NCBI GenBank assembly: GCA_049314555.1
Contig: JBMOEW010000001.1
Location: 1-64,000, forward strand
Length of the DNA: 64,000 nucleotides
Direction: 5' to 3'
Source: REEB509 sp049314555
GTDB taxonomy: Bacteria > Pseudomonadota > Alphaproteobacteria > Caulobacterales > Aquidulcibacteraceae
Shown here: positions 18,225 through 27,438 of the stretch, in pieces
How positions within the stretch are numbered: position 1 is the first letter of the stretch
Layout of the letters: each line of letters opens with the position of its first letter
Made by a program: the position numbers and the translations under genes
Notes under the pieces: generated by a model
Seen by the model: only the letters and a program-made list of their open reading frames with translations
What the model was told of the DNA's origin: nothing
Database searches by the model: none

Positions 18225-19385
18225 TTACCCTCGAAACACGATTGCTGGGTCCATGCGCAGGACGCGGCGTACGCTGACTAAGGCGGACAGGGTGACAATC
18301 ACGAAGATGATGGCCGCGGCCCCCGCGATCACCTGCCAGTGCATTTCAAACCCTTCCAAAGCCGGATTTGAGGCGGCCTGAGAGAGGAATGCGGCGGTGC
18401 CGCCAATCCCAAAGCCAAAGCCGATCAAGCCAACCAGCCAGGCTTGGCCAAGGACCATGCCGATGATTTGCCAATTGGTGACGCCGATGGCCTTCAGGGC
18501 GCCGAAGGTTTTCAGGTTCTCGGCGATGAACATCGCCAAAGTGAGCGCTGTGATCACCACCGCTACGATCACGCCGAGCGCAATGGCAACCCCAAACGAG
18601 ATTGGAATGCCGGTGTTGTCGATGATGAATTGAACCCCGGACCAGGCAAACTGGGCGCGGGTTTCTGCCTTTAGACCAGTGCGGGCGGTGATTGTTTCGG
18701 CCAAGGCCGCGGGGTCTACGCCCGGGGCCGCGCGCACCAAGACGAAGGACAGCTTGTTGCGTTCCGGTGGCGTGATCGAGACAGCGTCCGTGTACTTCAT
18801 ATAAGCGACGGGGAGGCCGCCGAACGAGGGCAAGGCGTTGGAGGTGCCGGTGACAATCATACGGTTGTCGTTGATTTCGACCACTTGGCCGATCGGTTCG
18901 CGACCGTCTGGCCAGATCAAGCGGAGGCCGTCGCGGTCCAGCACGATCGCATTGCGACCGCGGATGGCTTGCGCGGCGGTTGCGCGATTTTCTGGTGGCA
19001 GGCCGACCATGGACTGGTTGTCCACGCCGATGATTGTGATGCCGGCGAGGGCCCCGTCCGCTGTTTTCAGGCTGCCGTTTGCGCGAAAGTAGGGCACCGC
19101 CCACTGGACTCCTTCAACGCCGCGCACCCGATACAGTTGTTGGTCATTGAGGGCCAAGCCTTCGTCTGGCTGGCGAACGCGGGGGTCCATCACCCAGACT
19201 TCGGCCTCGCGAACGTCCAACACCGGGTTTGCGCCCCAGGTCAGCAAGCCCACAAAAATCGACACCTGCTGCGTCATCAGCAGCGTCGCAAAGCCGATGC
19301 CGAAGACGAGGCCCAGGTATTTCACCCGGTCGCCCATCAGCATTTTCAGTGCAACCCCGAGCATTGGCTTCCCCTTGCGGCGCAA
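18225..19385 (-). CDS. FtsX-like ABC permease (DevC/MacB type)
   Basis: The protein is 386 residues from the ATG at 19385, or 379 from the internal ATG at 19364. It has one N-terminal helix (about 25–45), a ~200-residue periplasmic domain, then three helices at about 265–290, 315–340 and 355–380. This is the 4-TM FtsX/MacB layout in which force is passed to the periplasm instead of lipid flipping through a pore. It is the first gene of the exporter operon and is divergent from the TetR gene over a palindromic operator. Confidence 0.9.
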   Translation of the reverse strand: MRRKGKPMLGVALKMLMGDRVKYLGLVFGIGFATLLMTQQVSIFVGLLTWGANPVLDVREAEVWVMDPRVRQPDEGLALNDQQLYRVRGVEGVQWAVPYFRANGSLKTADGALAGITIIGVDNQSMVGLPPENRATAAQAIRGRNAIVLDRDGLRLIWPDGREPIGQVVEINDNRMIVTGTSNALPSFGGLPVAYMKYTDAVSITPPERNKLSFVLVRAAPGVDPAALAETITARTGLKAETRAQFAWSGVQFIIDNTGIPISFGVAIALGVIVAVVITALTLAMFIAENLKTFGALKAIGVTNWQIIGMVLGQAWLVGLIGFGFGIGGTAAFLSQAASNPALEGFEMHWQVIAGAAAIIFVIVTLSALVSVRRVLRMDPAIVFRG

Positions 19386-19424
19386 TTTCGCAAACTGCTA
19401 CGTTCAGTTTATCGGTTCGGATTT

Positions 19425-19438
19425 ATACTGTACGGTAT
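19425..19438. promoter_or_regulatory. TetR-type operator between the exporter operon and its repressor
   Basis: ATACTGTACGGTAT is a near-perfect palindrome (12 of 14 positions symmetric) centred on GTAC. It ends 3 nt before the ATG chosen for the TetR gene and lies about 40 nt ahead of the divergent permease start. Size, symmetry and placement are typical of TetR operators, so both autorepression and repression of the exporter are likely. Confidence 0.65.
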
Positions 19439-19441
19439 GGT

Positions 19442-20089
19442 ATGTCAAATGCTGGTGAAGGAAATTTCAACGCACAGCCCAGGGGGCGGCCGAAGGACGA
19501 GGGCAAGCGCCTCGCGATCCTTGCCGCAGCGCGCAAGCTATTCCTGGCGCATCCTTATGACCGGGTGAGCCTGGACGCGATTGCGGCCGAGGGCGGGGTG
19601 TCCAAGGTGACCGTCTATTCGCACTTCCCGTCCGGCAAGCAGGAGGTGTTTGTGGCGGCGCTTAGCTTTAAGGCAGCGGACGTTTTTGGTGCTGCTGTGC
19701 TCGCGTCCGAGAAGGGAGTGCCGCTAGAGCCAACCCTGGCGCGGTTGGGGTTGGAATTCGTTTTGATGATCACCGACGAAGAAGTGGGCGCGATGCAGGC
19801 GGCGCTGATGGTGGAGGGGCGGCGCGACCCTTCGTTGTCGTTGATGTTTCACGAGATGGTGATTGTGCGGTGGACCGATGTTTTGGCCGCGCTTCTTGGG
19901 CGAGAAGCGGCCAAGGGAGCGATTTATTGTCCGGACCCGACGAATGCCGCGCACCAGTTTTTGGCGATGGTTCAAGGTGACTTCAAGCTGCGCCACATGA
20001 TGGGGCTTTTGAGGGGCACCGAGGATGAGATCAAAGCCTACACACAGGCTTGCGCGGCCGTTTTCATGCGCGCGATGCGCCCTGGATAA
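19442..20089 (+). CDS. TetR-family transcriptional repressor
   Basis: I start this 215-residue protein at 19442. The frame is open to 19229, but the upstream part would run through the operator and the divergent permease gene and has no homology feel. A G-R-P-K-D-E stretch leads into the standard TetR helix-turn-helix at about residues 18–60, with V-S-L-D-A-I-A, G-V-S-K-V-T-V-Y and H-F-P-S-G-K-Q-E motifs. A ligand-binding helical domain follows. It probably controls the divergent ABC exporter operon. Its stop touches the stop of the convergent histidine kinase gene. Confidence 0.88.
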   Translation: MSNAGEGNFNAQPRGRPKDEGKRLAILAAARKLFLAHPYDRVSLDAIAAEGGVSKVTVYSHFPSGKQEVFVAALSFKAADVFGAAVLASEKGVPLEPTLARLGLEFVLMITDEEVGAMQAALMVEGRRDPSLSLMFHEMVIVRWTDVLAALLGREAAKGAIYCPDPTNAAHQFLAMVQGDFKLRHMMGLLRGTEDEIKAYTQACAAVFMRAMRPG

Positions 20090-21433
20090 TTAAACGAAGG
20101 CTTCAAGCGCGTTGGCGGGGGTGGGCTGTATTGTCAGGGTAAAGACAGACCCGACACCCGGCTTGCTGGAAACGGTGACGTCGCCGCACATCCGCTGGGC
20201 AAGGGCGCGGGTAATGGACAGACCTAGGCCCGTGCCCTCGTAGCTGCGCGTGATGGAGTTGTCGGCTTGGGTGAAGGGCTCGAAGGCGCGTTCGGCGACT
20301 TCTGGAGTCATGCCGACGCCGGTGTCTGTAATCGTGAAGATCAGCTGGTCGTTTTGCTCGGTGCGCTCGCGGCGAGCGGCAATGGAAACCGTGCCGTTGT
20401 GGGTGAACTTGCAGGCGTTGGATGCCAGATTGACGAGGCACTGGCGGACTTTCAGAGCATCCACGATGGCGGTGCCCATTGTTGGATCGAGGAAGACATT
20501 GAGCTGATTATGGTTCTTGATTGCCAGTGGACGGACGATTTCCGCCACGTCGTGGGTGAGGCCGGCGATGTCTGTGACATCGACATTGAGCTCCATCGCG
20601 CCCGCTTCAATCTTGGACATGTCCAGGACTTGATTAATCAGGTTGAGGAGATGCAAGGCGGATGTCTTGATCTTTTTGGCATCGTCCTCCAACGGCGGTG
20701 TGCCGCTGGCGATGTCTTCGGCGATGATCTCAGCGTAGCCAATCACCGCGTTCAGGGGTGTGCGCAGTTCGTGGCTCATGGTGGTGAGGAAGCGCGACTT
20801 GGCGGTGTTGGCGGCGTCGGCTTCTTCTTTTTGGCGCTTGCGGGATTCGATTTCCGCCAACAGCGTGTTGCGGTCCAAGGCAAAGAGGCTTGAGGCATAA
20901 ATCAGGTAGGCGCACATCAGCACCATAATGACCGCCTCCCACCCGAGGCCAAATTGAAGCGGCGGCAGCACGATCAGAAGCAGGGTGGGCGGGCCGTTGG
21001 CGACGAGCAGAAACTCGCGGGTGTTGGAGTAGTAAACGAACCCGTGAAGGATTGACCCAATCAGCCAGGCGATGGCCAAATGGCGTCCGATGTCGTGGCC
21101 GGAAAGCCCAACCATGACGGCGTATGTGGCGTAAAGGCAGGCACCGAAAAGCACCGTCAGGTCCATGCAACGCAGGGCGTAGACTGCGCGGCCCTTTGCA
21201 ATATTGGTTTCCAGCAGGTGCTTCTTGATCAAATTCTCGACACAGAGCTCCCACAGGAAGATCACCGACACCCACGCGAGGACCATCCACATCGGGCAAA
21301 CGAACAGGGCTGGCACAGCGCAGAGGGCACAGAACATTAGCCGATGTTTGCGGCCGTTGCGGTCCATCGCGTTCATCTCATCATACCGTTCCTTCGCCTG
21401 GACGGGATCTTGGATGAGCAGTGAACGGAACAT
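20090..21433 (-). CDS. Orphan membrane sensor histidine kinase
   Basis: The 447-residue protein has five or six N-terminal membrane helices (about 30–190) with no obvious periplasmic sensor domain. A short coiled coil, a HisKA dimerisation domain with M-S-H-E-L-R-T-P-L-N (His near 231) and an HATPase domain with N-A-C-K-F-T, D-T-G-V-G-M and G-T-G-L-G-L-S follow. No response regulator is adjacent, so its partner is unknown. The multi-helix input recalls PleC/DivJ-type and other alphaproteobacterial kinases, but a specific orthology cannot be assigned. Confidence 0.87.
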   Translation of the reverse strand: MFRSLLIQDPVQAKERYDEMNAMDRNGRKHRLMFCALCAVPALFVCPMWMVLAWVSVIFLWELCVENLIKKHLLETNIAKGRAVYALRCMDLTVLFGACLYATYAVMVGLSGHDIGRHLAIAWLIGSILHGFVYYSNTREFLLVANGPPTLLLIVLPPLQFGLGWEAVIMVLMCAYLIYASSLFALDRNTLLAEIESRKRQKEEADAANTAKSRFLTTMSHELRTPLNAVIGYAEIIAEDIASGTPPLEDDAKKIKTSALHLLNLINQVLDMSKIEAGAMELNVDVTDIAGLTHDVAEIVRPLAIKNHNQLNVFLDPTMGTAIVDALKVRQCLVNLASNACKFTHNGTVSIAARRERTEQNDQLIFTITDTGVGMTPEVAERAFEPFTQADNSITRSYEGTGLGLSITRALAQRMCGDVTVSSKPGVGSVFTLTIQPTPANALEAFV

Positions 21434-21487
21434 AGGTAGACCGATCTATTCTAATCGCAGCCGAGAATAGATCTGAAGTGGTAAAAA

Positions 21488-22693
21488 TCAGTGTACCAGC
21501 GCGATTTCTATGGCCTTGGCGAGGCGCTCTGCGACCTCTGATTTAGGCAGGCGCGGCCACGTCTCTGCGCCATCCTTGCGAATGAGGATCACGGTGTTGT
21601 TGTCACCCCCCATGACATCGCCGGAGACATCGTTGGCGACGATCCAGTCGCAACCCTTCTTTAGGATTTTGGCGCGGGCGTGTTTTTCAACATCGTTGGT
21701 TTCAGCAGCAAAGCCCACCACCAGCGACGGGCGATTTGGCCCAGGTTTGGCGAGGGCTGCCAAAATGTCTGGGTTTTCGACCAGGGCAAGCGGTGGCGGG
21801 GCTGCACCCTTGTCCTTTTTGATTTTCTGGCCGGCGGTGCCCTCTGGGCGCCAGTCTGCGACCGCGGCGACACAGATCGCTGCATCAGCCGGCAATGATG
21901 CCTCGCAGGCTTTGAGCATTTCGCGGGCTGTTTCAACGCGGGTGAGGGTGACGCCGGCGGGTGGGTTTACTGCGACGGGTCCGGAGATTAAGCGCACATC
22001 TGCGCCCAGATCGGCAAGGGCTTCGGCGATCGCATAGCCCTGCTTGCCGGAGGAGCGATTGGACAGGAAACGGACGGGGTCAATTGGTTCTATGGTGGGG
22101 CCGGCGGTGACGATCACACGTTTGCCAAGCAGCGGCTGATGGCGGAATCCCTTCTCATAAAAAGCGAGGATGGCCTGTGCGATGGTTTCTGGTTCCGCCA
22201 TGCGACCGACGCCGAATTCGCCGCAGGCCATTGGCCCCTCGGTGGGGGACACGATCTGGATGCCGTCGGTGCGGAGTTGGGCGAGGTTTCGTTGCGTGGC
22301 GGGATGAGACCACATGCGCACGTTCATGGCCGGGGCCATGAGGACGGGTTTGTCCGTGGCCAGAAGGGTGGTGGTGGCGAGGTCGTTGGCCAGGCCGTTG
22401 GCAGCCTTGGCCATGAGATCGGCGGTTGCCGGAGCCACCACAACCAAGTCAGCAGACCGTGAGAGTTGAATGTGGCCCATTTCTGCTTCGTCGGTCAGAT
22501 CAAATAGATCTGTATACACCTTATCTTCGGTGAGGGAGCCAACGGACAGTGGCGTTACAAATTCGGTGCCGGCCTTGGTCAAAATGGCCCGTACGCGGAT
22601 GTTGTGGGCCGCCAATTGGCGGATCAAGAGCAGGCTCTTGTAGGCGGCAATGCCGCCGCCGATAATCAGTAGAACGCGCTTTTCGGTGGGCAT
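21488..22693 (-). CDS. coaBC: Bifunctional phosphopantothenoylcysteine decarboxylase/phosphopantothenate–cysteine ligase
   Basis: The start at 22693 gives 401 residues beginning M-P-T-E-K-R and overlaps the ubiB stop (TGATG). A longer frame runs into ubiB and is not needed. The CoaC half has G-G-G-I-A-A-Y-K-S, P-A-T-A-D-L and the P-A-M-N-V-R-M-W active-site segment. The CoaB half has G-P-T-x-E-P-I-D-P-V-R-F and N-R-S-S-G-K-Q, with K-K-G-C-D-W-I-V-A-N-D near the end. It makes 4'-phosphopantetheine for coenzyme A. Order ubiE-ubiB-coaBC is common in Alphaproteobacteria. Confidence 0.96.
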   Translation of the reverse strand: MPTEKRVLLIIGGGIAAYKSLLLIRQLAAHNIRVRAILTKAGTEFVTPLSVGSLTEDKVYTDLFDLTDEAEMGHIQLSRSADLVVVAPATADLMAKAANGLANDLATTTLLATDKPVLMAPAMNVRMWSHPATQRNLAQLRTDGIQIVSPTEGPMACGEFGVGRMAEPETIAQAILAFYEKGFRHQPLLGKRVIVTAGPTIEPIDPVRFLSNRSSGKQGYAIAEALADLGADVRLISGPVAVNPPAGVTLTRVETAREMLKACEASLPADAAICVAAVADWRPEGTAGQKIKKDKGAAPPPLALVENPDILAALAKPGPNRPSLVVGFAAETNDVEKHARAKILKKGCDWIVANDVSGDVMGGDNNTVILIRKDGAETWPRLPKSEVAERLAKAIEIALVH

Positions 22694-24327
22694 CAGCTGC
22701 CCCCCGTGATGGGGCTTTGCAGGATGATTTCCTGGCCGCCGATCGAGGCCAACGTGAGCATCACAAGAATGCCAACCCCAAGCCCAATCCAAAACGCGCG
22801 CCATTGGAAGGGCAGGGTGCCAACCGCTTGTGGGCCTTGGCGAATGGCGTTGGCCGCGCCTTGCAGGGCGACCAAGGTTTGGGGCAGTTTGCGCATTACT
22901 TGGATGGCGTCAATTGCTTCGCCGATGCCGCGGCGCGAGACCCCTTCGGCACCCAATTCACGCTTCACCCAACGTTCGACGATGGGCCTGGCTGCGGCCC
23001 ACATGTCGTGCTTTGGATCAAGGGCGCGTGCGACGCCTTCCACCTGCACCATGGTCTTTTGCAGCATGACCAATTCCGTACGCAGATGCATGCCAAAGAG
23101 GTGGGTGACATCAAACAGCTGCAGCAGCAATTTGGACATGGAGATGCCATCGGCCGTCTTGCCGAAGATGGGCTCGCCGATCGCGCGCAGCGCTTGCGCG
23201 AATTCTTCTACGGTGAAGCGTTCAGGCACATAGCCGGCTTCGGCGTGGACTTCGGCGACGCGGCGATAATCGCGCCGCAGAAAGCCGTAAAGGATCTCTG
23301 CCAGATAGCGCCGTTCTTTATCACCAATGCGCCCCATGATGCCGAAGTCTACCACCCAGAGCTTGTTGTCTTTGCCGTAGATGAGGTTGCCCTCGTGCAT
23401 GTCTGCATGGAAAAATCCATGATCGAGGGCTGCCGCGAGGAAACCGCGGGTAACGGCGATGGCCAGGGCCGCGCGGTCGGCGCCAACCTTGTCCAGGGCC
23501 TTCATGTCTGTGAGGGGTGTGCCTTCGATCCACTCCAAGGTCATGACCCGCTTGGAGCAGCGCGACCAATCTATTTCGGGTACGGACAGATAACCGTCCT
23601 TGGCGGCGACCTCTTTGAACTCTGCTGCGGCACCTGCCTCCAAGCGAAGGTCCAATTCGCGCTGCATGGCGGCAGAGACGGTGTCGACGAAGGCGACGGG
23701 CTCCAAACGGCGTGAGCGCGGGGAGAACAGCTCTATCGCTTGCGCCCCGAAGCGAAGGGCTGCCATTTCGCGTTCGAGTTTTCGTTCGATGCGTGGGCGG
23801 AGGATCTTGATCGCCATGACCCCAAGCCGCGGTTTGATTGCCTGATGGACCTGCGCGATCGAGGCCGCGGCCATGGCTTCGGAGATGGTGCCAAACAGGC
23901 TTTCGGTGCCGCCGAGCTCGGCGTTGAGCGTATCGAGGGCTTGCTCTCTGGAAAATGGCGGCAGGCGATCCTTGAGCCGGCCAAGGTCTTGAGCGGCGGT
24001 GACGCCGATCATGTCGGGGCGGGTGGCCAGAAATTGCCCGAATTTCACATAGGCTGGACCCAAGCGTTCCATGGCCTCTGCCAGGCGCTGACCAAGGGGG
24101 CGGCGCCGACGGGGGAGCGGACGGCGTCCGGTAATCCAATTGCCAAAGCGGCCAGGGGCTGCGGAAAACCATTCGAGCATTTCAGAGGGAAATGTGATTA
24201 CCCCGCGGAATACCCGCCAAAAGCCGGGCAGCCGGTTAATGTATTCCTTGGGCAGCAAGGCGTCGTAGCTCGCCAAAGTGGCGGCCACGCGCATTAAGCG
24301 CCAGATATGCCCAGGCCAGGAAAGCAT
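22693..24327 (-). CDS. ubiB: UbiB-family atypical kinase/ATPase for ubiquinone biosynthesis
   Basis: I chose the ATG at 24327, which lies 8 nt after the ubiE stop and has an AGAGAG just upstream; a start at 24366 would overlap ubiE by 31 nt. The 544-residue protein has the UbiB/ADCK hallmarks: K-F-G-Q (KxGQ motif) near residue 95, the Ala-rich loop A-A-A-S-I-A-Q-V-H, H-A-D-M-H-E-G-N and V-D-F-G-I. Two C-terminal hydrophobic segments (about 500–535) anchor it to the inner membrane. It supports aerobic ubiquinone synthesis and is flanked by ubiE and coaBC. Confidence 0.93.
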   Translation of the reverse strand: MLSWPGHIWRLMRVAATLASYDALLPKEYINRLPGFWRVFRGVITFPSEMLEWFSAAPGRFGNWITGRRPLPRRRRPLGQRLAEAMERLGPAYVKFGQFLATRPDMIGVTAAQDLGRLKDRLPPFSREQALDTLNAELGGTESLFGTISEAMAAASIAQVHQAIKPRLGVMAIKILRPRIERKLEREMAALRFGAQAIELFSPRSRRLEPVAFVDTVSAAMQRELDLRLEAGAAAEFKEVAAKDGYLSVPEIDWSRCSKRVMTLEWIEGTPLTDMKALDKVGADRAALAIAVTRGFLAAALDHGFFHADMHEGNLIYGKDNKLWVVDFGIMGRIGDKERRYLAEILYGFLRRDYRRVAEVHAEAGYVPERFTVEEFAQALRAIGEPIFGKTADGISMSKLLLQLFDVTHLFGMHLRTELVMLQKTMVQVEGVARALDPKHDMWAAARPIVERWVKRELGAEGVSRRGIGEAIDAIQVMRKLPQTLVALQGAANAIRQGPQAVGTLPFQWRAFWIGLGVGILVMLTLASIGGQEIILQSPITGGS

Positions 24328-24335
24328 ACTCTCTC

Positions 24336-25148
24336 TTAAACCGCCCATCCCCGGTGGAGCGCGCACACGCCACCGGCCAAGTTCTCATAGCCAACCCGAT
24401 GGAAGCCGGCCTGACGTATCATGGCGGCAAATCGTTCCTGATCTGGAAACCTACGAATGGATTCGACAAGATAGGTGTAGGCATCGGCATCGCCGGCCAG
24501 TCTTTTCCCCACAGCAGGGATAACATTGAAAGAGTAAGCATCGTAAACAGGCCTTAACGAGCCGATCGCAAACTTTGAGAATTCCAGGCAGAAGAAGCGC
24601 CCGCCGGGCTTCAAGACTCGCCGCATCTCTAACAGTGCATTTTCGATCGTGGTGACATTGCGAATGCCGAAGGCAATGATGACTGCATCCGCGCTGGCGG
24701 TGGGGGCGGGCAGGCGTTCTGCGTCGCCACAGGCCCACAACAGGTCGTCGACGCCCTTGGCGCGGCCGGCGGCCAGCATTTCTTGGTTAATGTCCAGCAC
24801 GACAATTTCGGCCGGCTCACCGCCGCGACGGGCGCGCACGGCTTGCGCGCGTTTGCGGAGCCTGCGGGCAATGTCGCCGGTGCCGCCGGCGATGTCGAGG
24901 ATGCGCTCGCCGGGTTGGGGGTTTAGGCGGGCGGCGGCTATGTCTTTCCAGACCCGGTGCAGACCCAGGGACATGGCGTCGTTCATCAGGTCGTATTTGT
25001 TGGCGACACGGTCAAAGACGCTGCGGACCTTGGCTTTCTTTTCCGTGCGGGGCACGTCCTGGAAGCCAAACGAGACGGAATCTTCGGCGGAGGGGGGCGG
25101 ATTGTTTGGATGTGCAGCCATGGCGGGGCCGACCATAGCGGTGCGCAA
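24336..25148 (-). CDS. ubiE: Demethylmenaquinone/2-methoxy-6-polyprenyl-1,4-benzoquinol C-methyltransferase
   Basis: The protein is 270 residues from 25148, or 261 from the ATG at 25121, which is equally plausible. It has the class I SAM-binding motif L-D-I-A-G-G-T-G-D-I-A near residue 83 and the UbiE signatures V-F-D-R-V-A-N-K-Y-D-L-M-N-D-A-M-S and A-F-G-I-R-N-V. It methylates C2 of the quinol ring in ubiquinone synthesis. It leads the ubiE-ubiB-coaBC operon and is divergent from mutM across about 65 nt. Confidence 0.95.
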   Translation of the reverse strand: MRTAMVGPAMAAHPNNPPPSAEDSVSFGFQDVPRTEKKAKVRSVFDRVANKYDLMNDAMSLGLHRVWKDIAAARLNPQPGERILDIAGGTGDIARRLRKRAQAVRARRGGEPAEIVVLDINQEMLAAGRAKGVDDLLWACGDAERLPAPTASADAVIIAFGIRNVTTIENALLEMRRVLKPGGRFFCLEFSKFAIGSLRPVYDAYSFNVIPAVGKRLAGDADAYTYLVESIRRFPDQERFAAMIRQAGFHRVGYENLAGGVCALHRGWAV

Positions 25149-25213
25149 GGCCGGGCGCTATAAGGCGTATATGCGCACGACATTGATTTTGCGGCTGTTG
25201 CGGCAATTGTACC

Positions 25214-26077
25214 ATGCCTGAACTGCCAGAGGTGGAAACGGTTCGCGCCGGATTGGCTCCGGCGCTGGAGGGGCTGCGAATCGGCGCGGTGGCGTTGAGC
25301 CGACCCGATCTGAGGTTTCCGTTTCCAGAAAGATTTGCCGCTCGTCTGCGCGGGGCCAAGGTGTTGCGCCTTCACCGCAGGGGCAAATACCTGCTGGCGG
25401 ATCTGGACACGGGCGAGGTGTGGCTGTCGCACCTTGGCATGACGGGCCGTTTCAGCGTGATCGCGGCGGACGAGGCGGCGCGCCCTGGGGACTTTTATTA
25501 CGCCGCACCGCCAGACCCCAAGCATACCCATGTGGTGTTGGAGATCGAGGGCGGCGGGCGGCTGGAATATAACGATCCACGGCGGTTCGGTTATATGGAT
25601 TTGCTCACTAGCGAGGGGTGGGAGCAGAGCGCCCATTTTGCCGGCATGGGACCGGAGCCGCTGAGCAATGGGTTCTCTGGGCCGGTGTTGGCGGCTGCTT
25701 TGGCGGGGCGGGTGCAGCCGATCAAGACCTTGCTGTTGGATCAGCGGATCGTGGCGGGCCTTGGCAATATCTATGTGTGTGAAGCGCTGTTTCTGGCGGG
25801 CATTCACCCGACGCGCGCGGGGGGCAAGATCAGTGCGCGGCGGCTTGAGGCGCTGGCTGGGCATGTTCGGGATGTGCTGACGGCGGCGATTGCGGCTGGC
25901 GGGTCTTCGTTGCGGGACTATGCGCAAGCCGATGGGGCGCTTGGCTATTTCCAGCACACTTTCCGCGTTTATGACCGGGAGGCAGAGGCCTGCGTGCGGC
26001 CGGGCTGTGCGGACAGCGTGCGCCGGCTGGTGCAGGGGGGGCGGTCTACGTTCTATTGCGCGACATGCCAAACCTGA
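25214..26077 (+). CDS. mutM: Formamidopyrimidine-DNA glycosylase
   Basis: The 287-residue protein begins M-P-E-L-P-E-V-E-T-V; Pro2 is the Schiff-base nucleophile and Glu3 the catalytic acid of the Fpg family. The helix-two-turn-helix (I-V-A-G-L-G-N-I-Y) is near residue 178. A C-terminal zinc finger has C-V-R-P-G-C and C-A-T-C cysteines. It removes 8-oxoguanine and other oxidised purines. It starts a run of plus-strand genes that leads through rpsT to dnaA. Confidence 0.97.
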   Translation: MPELPEVETVRAGLAPALEGLRIGAVALSRPDLRFPFPERFAARLRGAKVLRLHRRGKYLLADLDTGEVWLSHLGMTGRFSVIAADEAARPGDFYYAAPPDPKHTHVVLEIEGGGRLEYNDPRRFGYMDLLTSEGWEQSAHFAGMGPEPLSNGFSGPVLAAALAGRVQPIKTLLLDQRIVAGLGNIYVCEALFLAGIHPTRAGGKISARRLEALAGHVRDVLTAAIAAGGSSLRDYAQADGALGYFQHTFRVYDREAEACVRPGCADSVRRLVQGGRSTFYCATCQT

Positions 26078-26083
26078 GGGTGT

Positions 26084-26491
26084 ATGTTTTTGTTCATGGG
26101 TCGATTCCTTGTTGCGCTTTTGTTTGGCTTGGCTGTGGGGCTGGGCGCGACTTGCGTACCTGCCAGCGCGCAGGCTGCCTTCTTTTCCCTGATTGATGAC
26201 GTGCCGATGCCGCCTGGTTTTTCCGAGCGCGCGGCTCCGGCTGTGTTCGATGGTGGGCGGGGGCGCTTGATCATCGGTTTCGCGCAGGGACAGGGGGCAC
26301 CCCTGGCGGTGCGAGACTTTTATATAGAGACACTGCCGCAGCTGGGTTGGACCGTTGCGGGGGAGGTGGGTGGTCTGATGTTCAGGCGGGGGCGGGAAAA
26401 GCTGAGCTTGGCCATCGTGAGTGGCGCGCAGGGCGAATTGCTCGTGGACGCGGTGTTGACTGCCGAGCGGGCCAGCCAGGCGCTGGATTAA
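26084..26491 (+). CDS. Small secreted protein of unknown function
   Basis: This 135-residue product begins 6 nt after mutM. It has a typical signal peptide (about 1–32, ending A-S-A-Q-A). The mature part contains G-R-L-I-I-G-F-A and V-R-D-F-Y-I-E-T-L-P-Q-L-G-W, a pattern found in small exported proteins where a substrate-independent α/β domain follows a short linker. I recognise no named family. Its conserved place between mutM and an enoyl-CoA hydratase in alphaproteobacteria suggests a real gene. Confidence 0.75.
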   Translation: MFLFMGRFLVALLFGLAVGLGATCVPASAQAAFFSLIDDVPMPPGFSERAAPAVFDGGRGRLIIGFAQGQGAPLAVRDFYIETLPQLGWTVAGEVGGLMFRRGREKLSLAIVSGAQGELLVDAVLTAERASQALD

Positions 26492-26550
26492 GGCTGGCTT
26501 TGCCCCACATTGACGGCATAAACGGCAGATGAATTGATGAGGACGGCGCG

Positions 26551-27324
26551 ATGGCGTATGAATGCATTCTTCCGGAATCCCATGGCCGCGTGGGCCTGAT
26601 CCGCCTTAATCGCCCGCAGGCGCTAAATGCCCTGAACGCGCAATTGATCAGCGAATTGAATGCGCAACTCGACCTCTTTGAGGCCGATGACGGCGTTGGA
26701 GCGATTGTCATCACTGGTTCGGACCGGGCGTTCGCGGCCGGGGCCGACATCAAGGAAATGGCGAGCAAGTCATTTAACGAAGTCTATCGGGAGGACTTTT
26801 TGGCCTCCTGGACCCGGTTGGAGCGCTGCCGCAAACCAACGATCGCTGCGGTGGCCGGCTTTGCGCTGGGCGGTGGCTGCGAGATCGCGATGATGTGCGA
26901 CTTTATTATTGCGGCAGAGACCGCGAAGTTTGGCCAGCCGGAAATCAAGCTGGGGGTGATCCCTGGATCTGGGGGCACGCAGCGCCTGACCCGGGCTGTC
27001 GGCAAGGCGAAATCCATGGACCTGTGTTTGACCGGCCGGATGATGGATGCGGCGGAAGCCGAGCGCAGCGGGCTCGTTGCCCGGGTTGTGCCGGCGGACA
27101 AGCTTTTGGATGAGGCGCTCGCCGCCGGGGCAACGATTGCCGGCTATCCGTTGCAGGCGACCATGGTGTGCAAGGAGGCCGTGGGGCGCTCTTTGGAGGT
27201 GAGCCTTGCGGAAGGCATTCGTTTTGAGCGGCGGGTTTTCCACTCGCTTTTTGCGACCAACGATCAGAAGGAAGGCATGGCCGCCTTCATTGAGAAGCGT
27301 CCGGCCACGTTTACGAACAGCTGA
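26551..27324 (+). CDS. Enoyl-CoA hydratase (crotonase family)
   Basis: The 257-residue protein has all the crotonase landmarks: N-R-P-x-A-L-N-A-L near the start, the A-A-G-A-D-I-K-E oxyanion-hole segment near residue 68, G-G-G-C-E near 110 and P-E-I-K-L-G-V-I-P-G near 130. The two glutamates fit a short-chain enoyl-CoA hydratase rather than a hydrolase or isomerase. It would hydrate crotonyl-type enoyl-CoAs in fatty-acid or amino-acid breakdown. Its position ahead of rpsT and dnaA is a common alphaproteobacterial arrangement. Confidence 0.92.
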   Translation: MAYECILPESHGRVGLIRLNRPQALNALNAQLISELNAQLDLFEADDGVGAIVITGSDRAFAAGADIKEMASKSFNEVYREDFLASWTRLERCRKPTIAAVAGFALGGGCEIAMMCDFIIAAETAKFGQPEIKLGVIPGSGGTQRLTRAVGKAKSMDLCLTGRMMDAAEAERSGLVARVVPADKLLDEALAAGATIAGYPLQATMVCKEAVGRSLEVSLAEGIRFERRVFHSLFATNDQKEGMAAFIEKRPATFTNS

Positions 27325-27375
27325 TATGGTTAACGCCCAGCGCTGCTTTCCCAGCTGAGGCGATTGACGGGACGG

Positions 27376-27408
27376 GGCGGGCCTTGTATACGCCCGCCTC
27401 TCGTTTTT
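27376..27408 (+). terminator. Probable terminator between the crotonase gene and rpsT
   Basis: A 7-bp GC stem (27376–27382 with 27392–27398) has a 9-nt loop, and five T residues follow at 27404–27408. It sits 52 nt after the crotonase stop and 30 nt before rpsT. The T tract starts six bases after the stem, so efficiency may be partial; it could also act as an rpsT leader hairpin. Confidence 0.5.
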
Positions 27409-27438
27409 CAGATTTTATCGAGTTGAGCCGCATCACCC

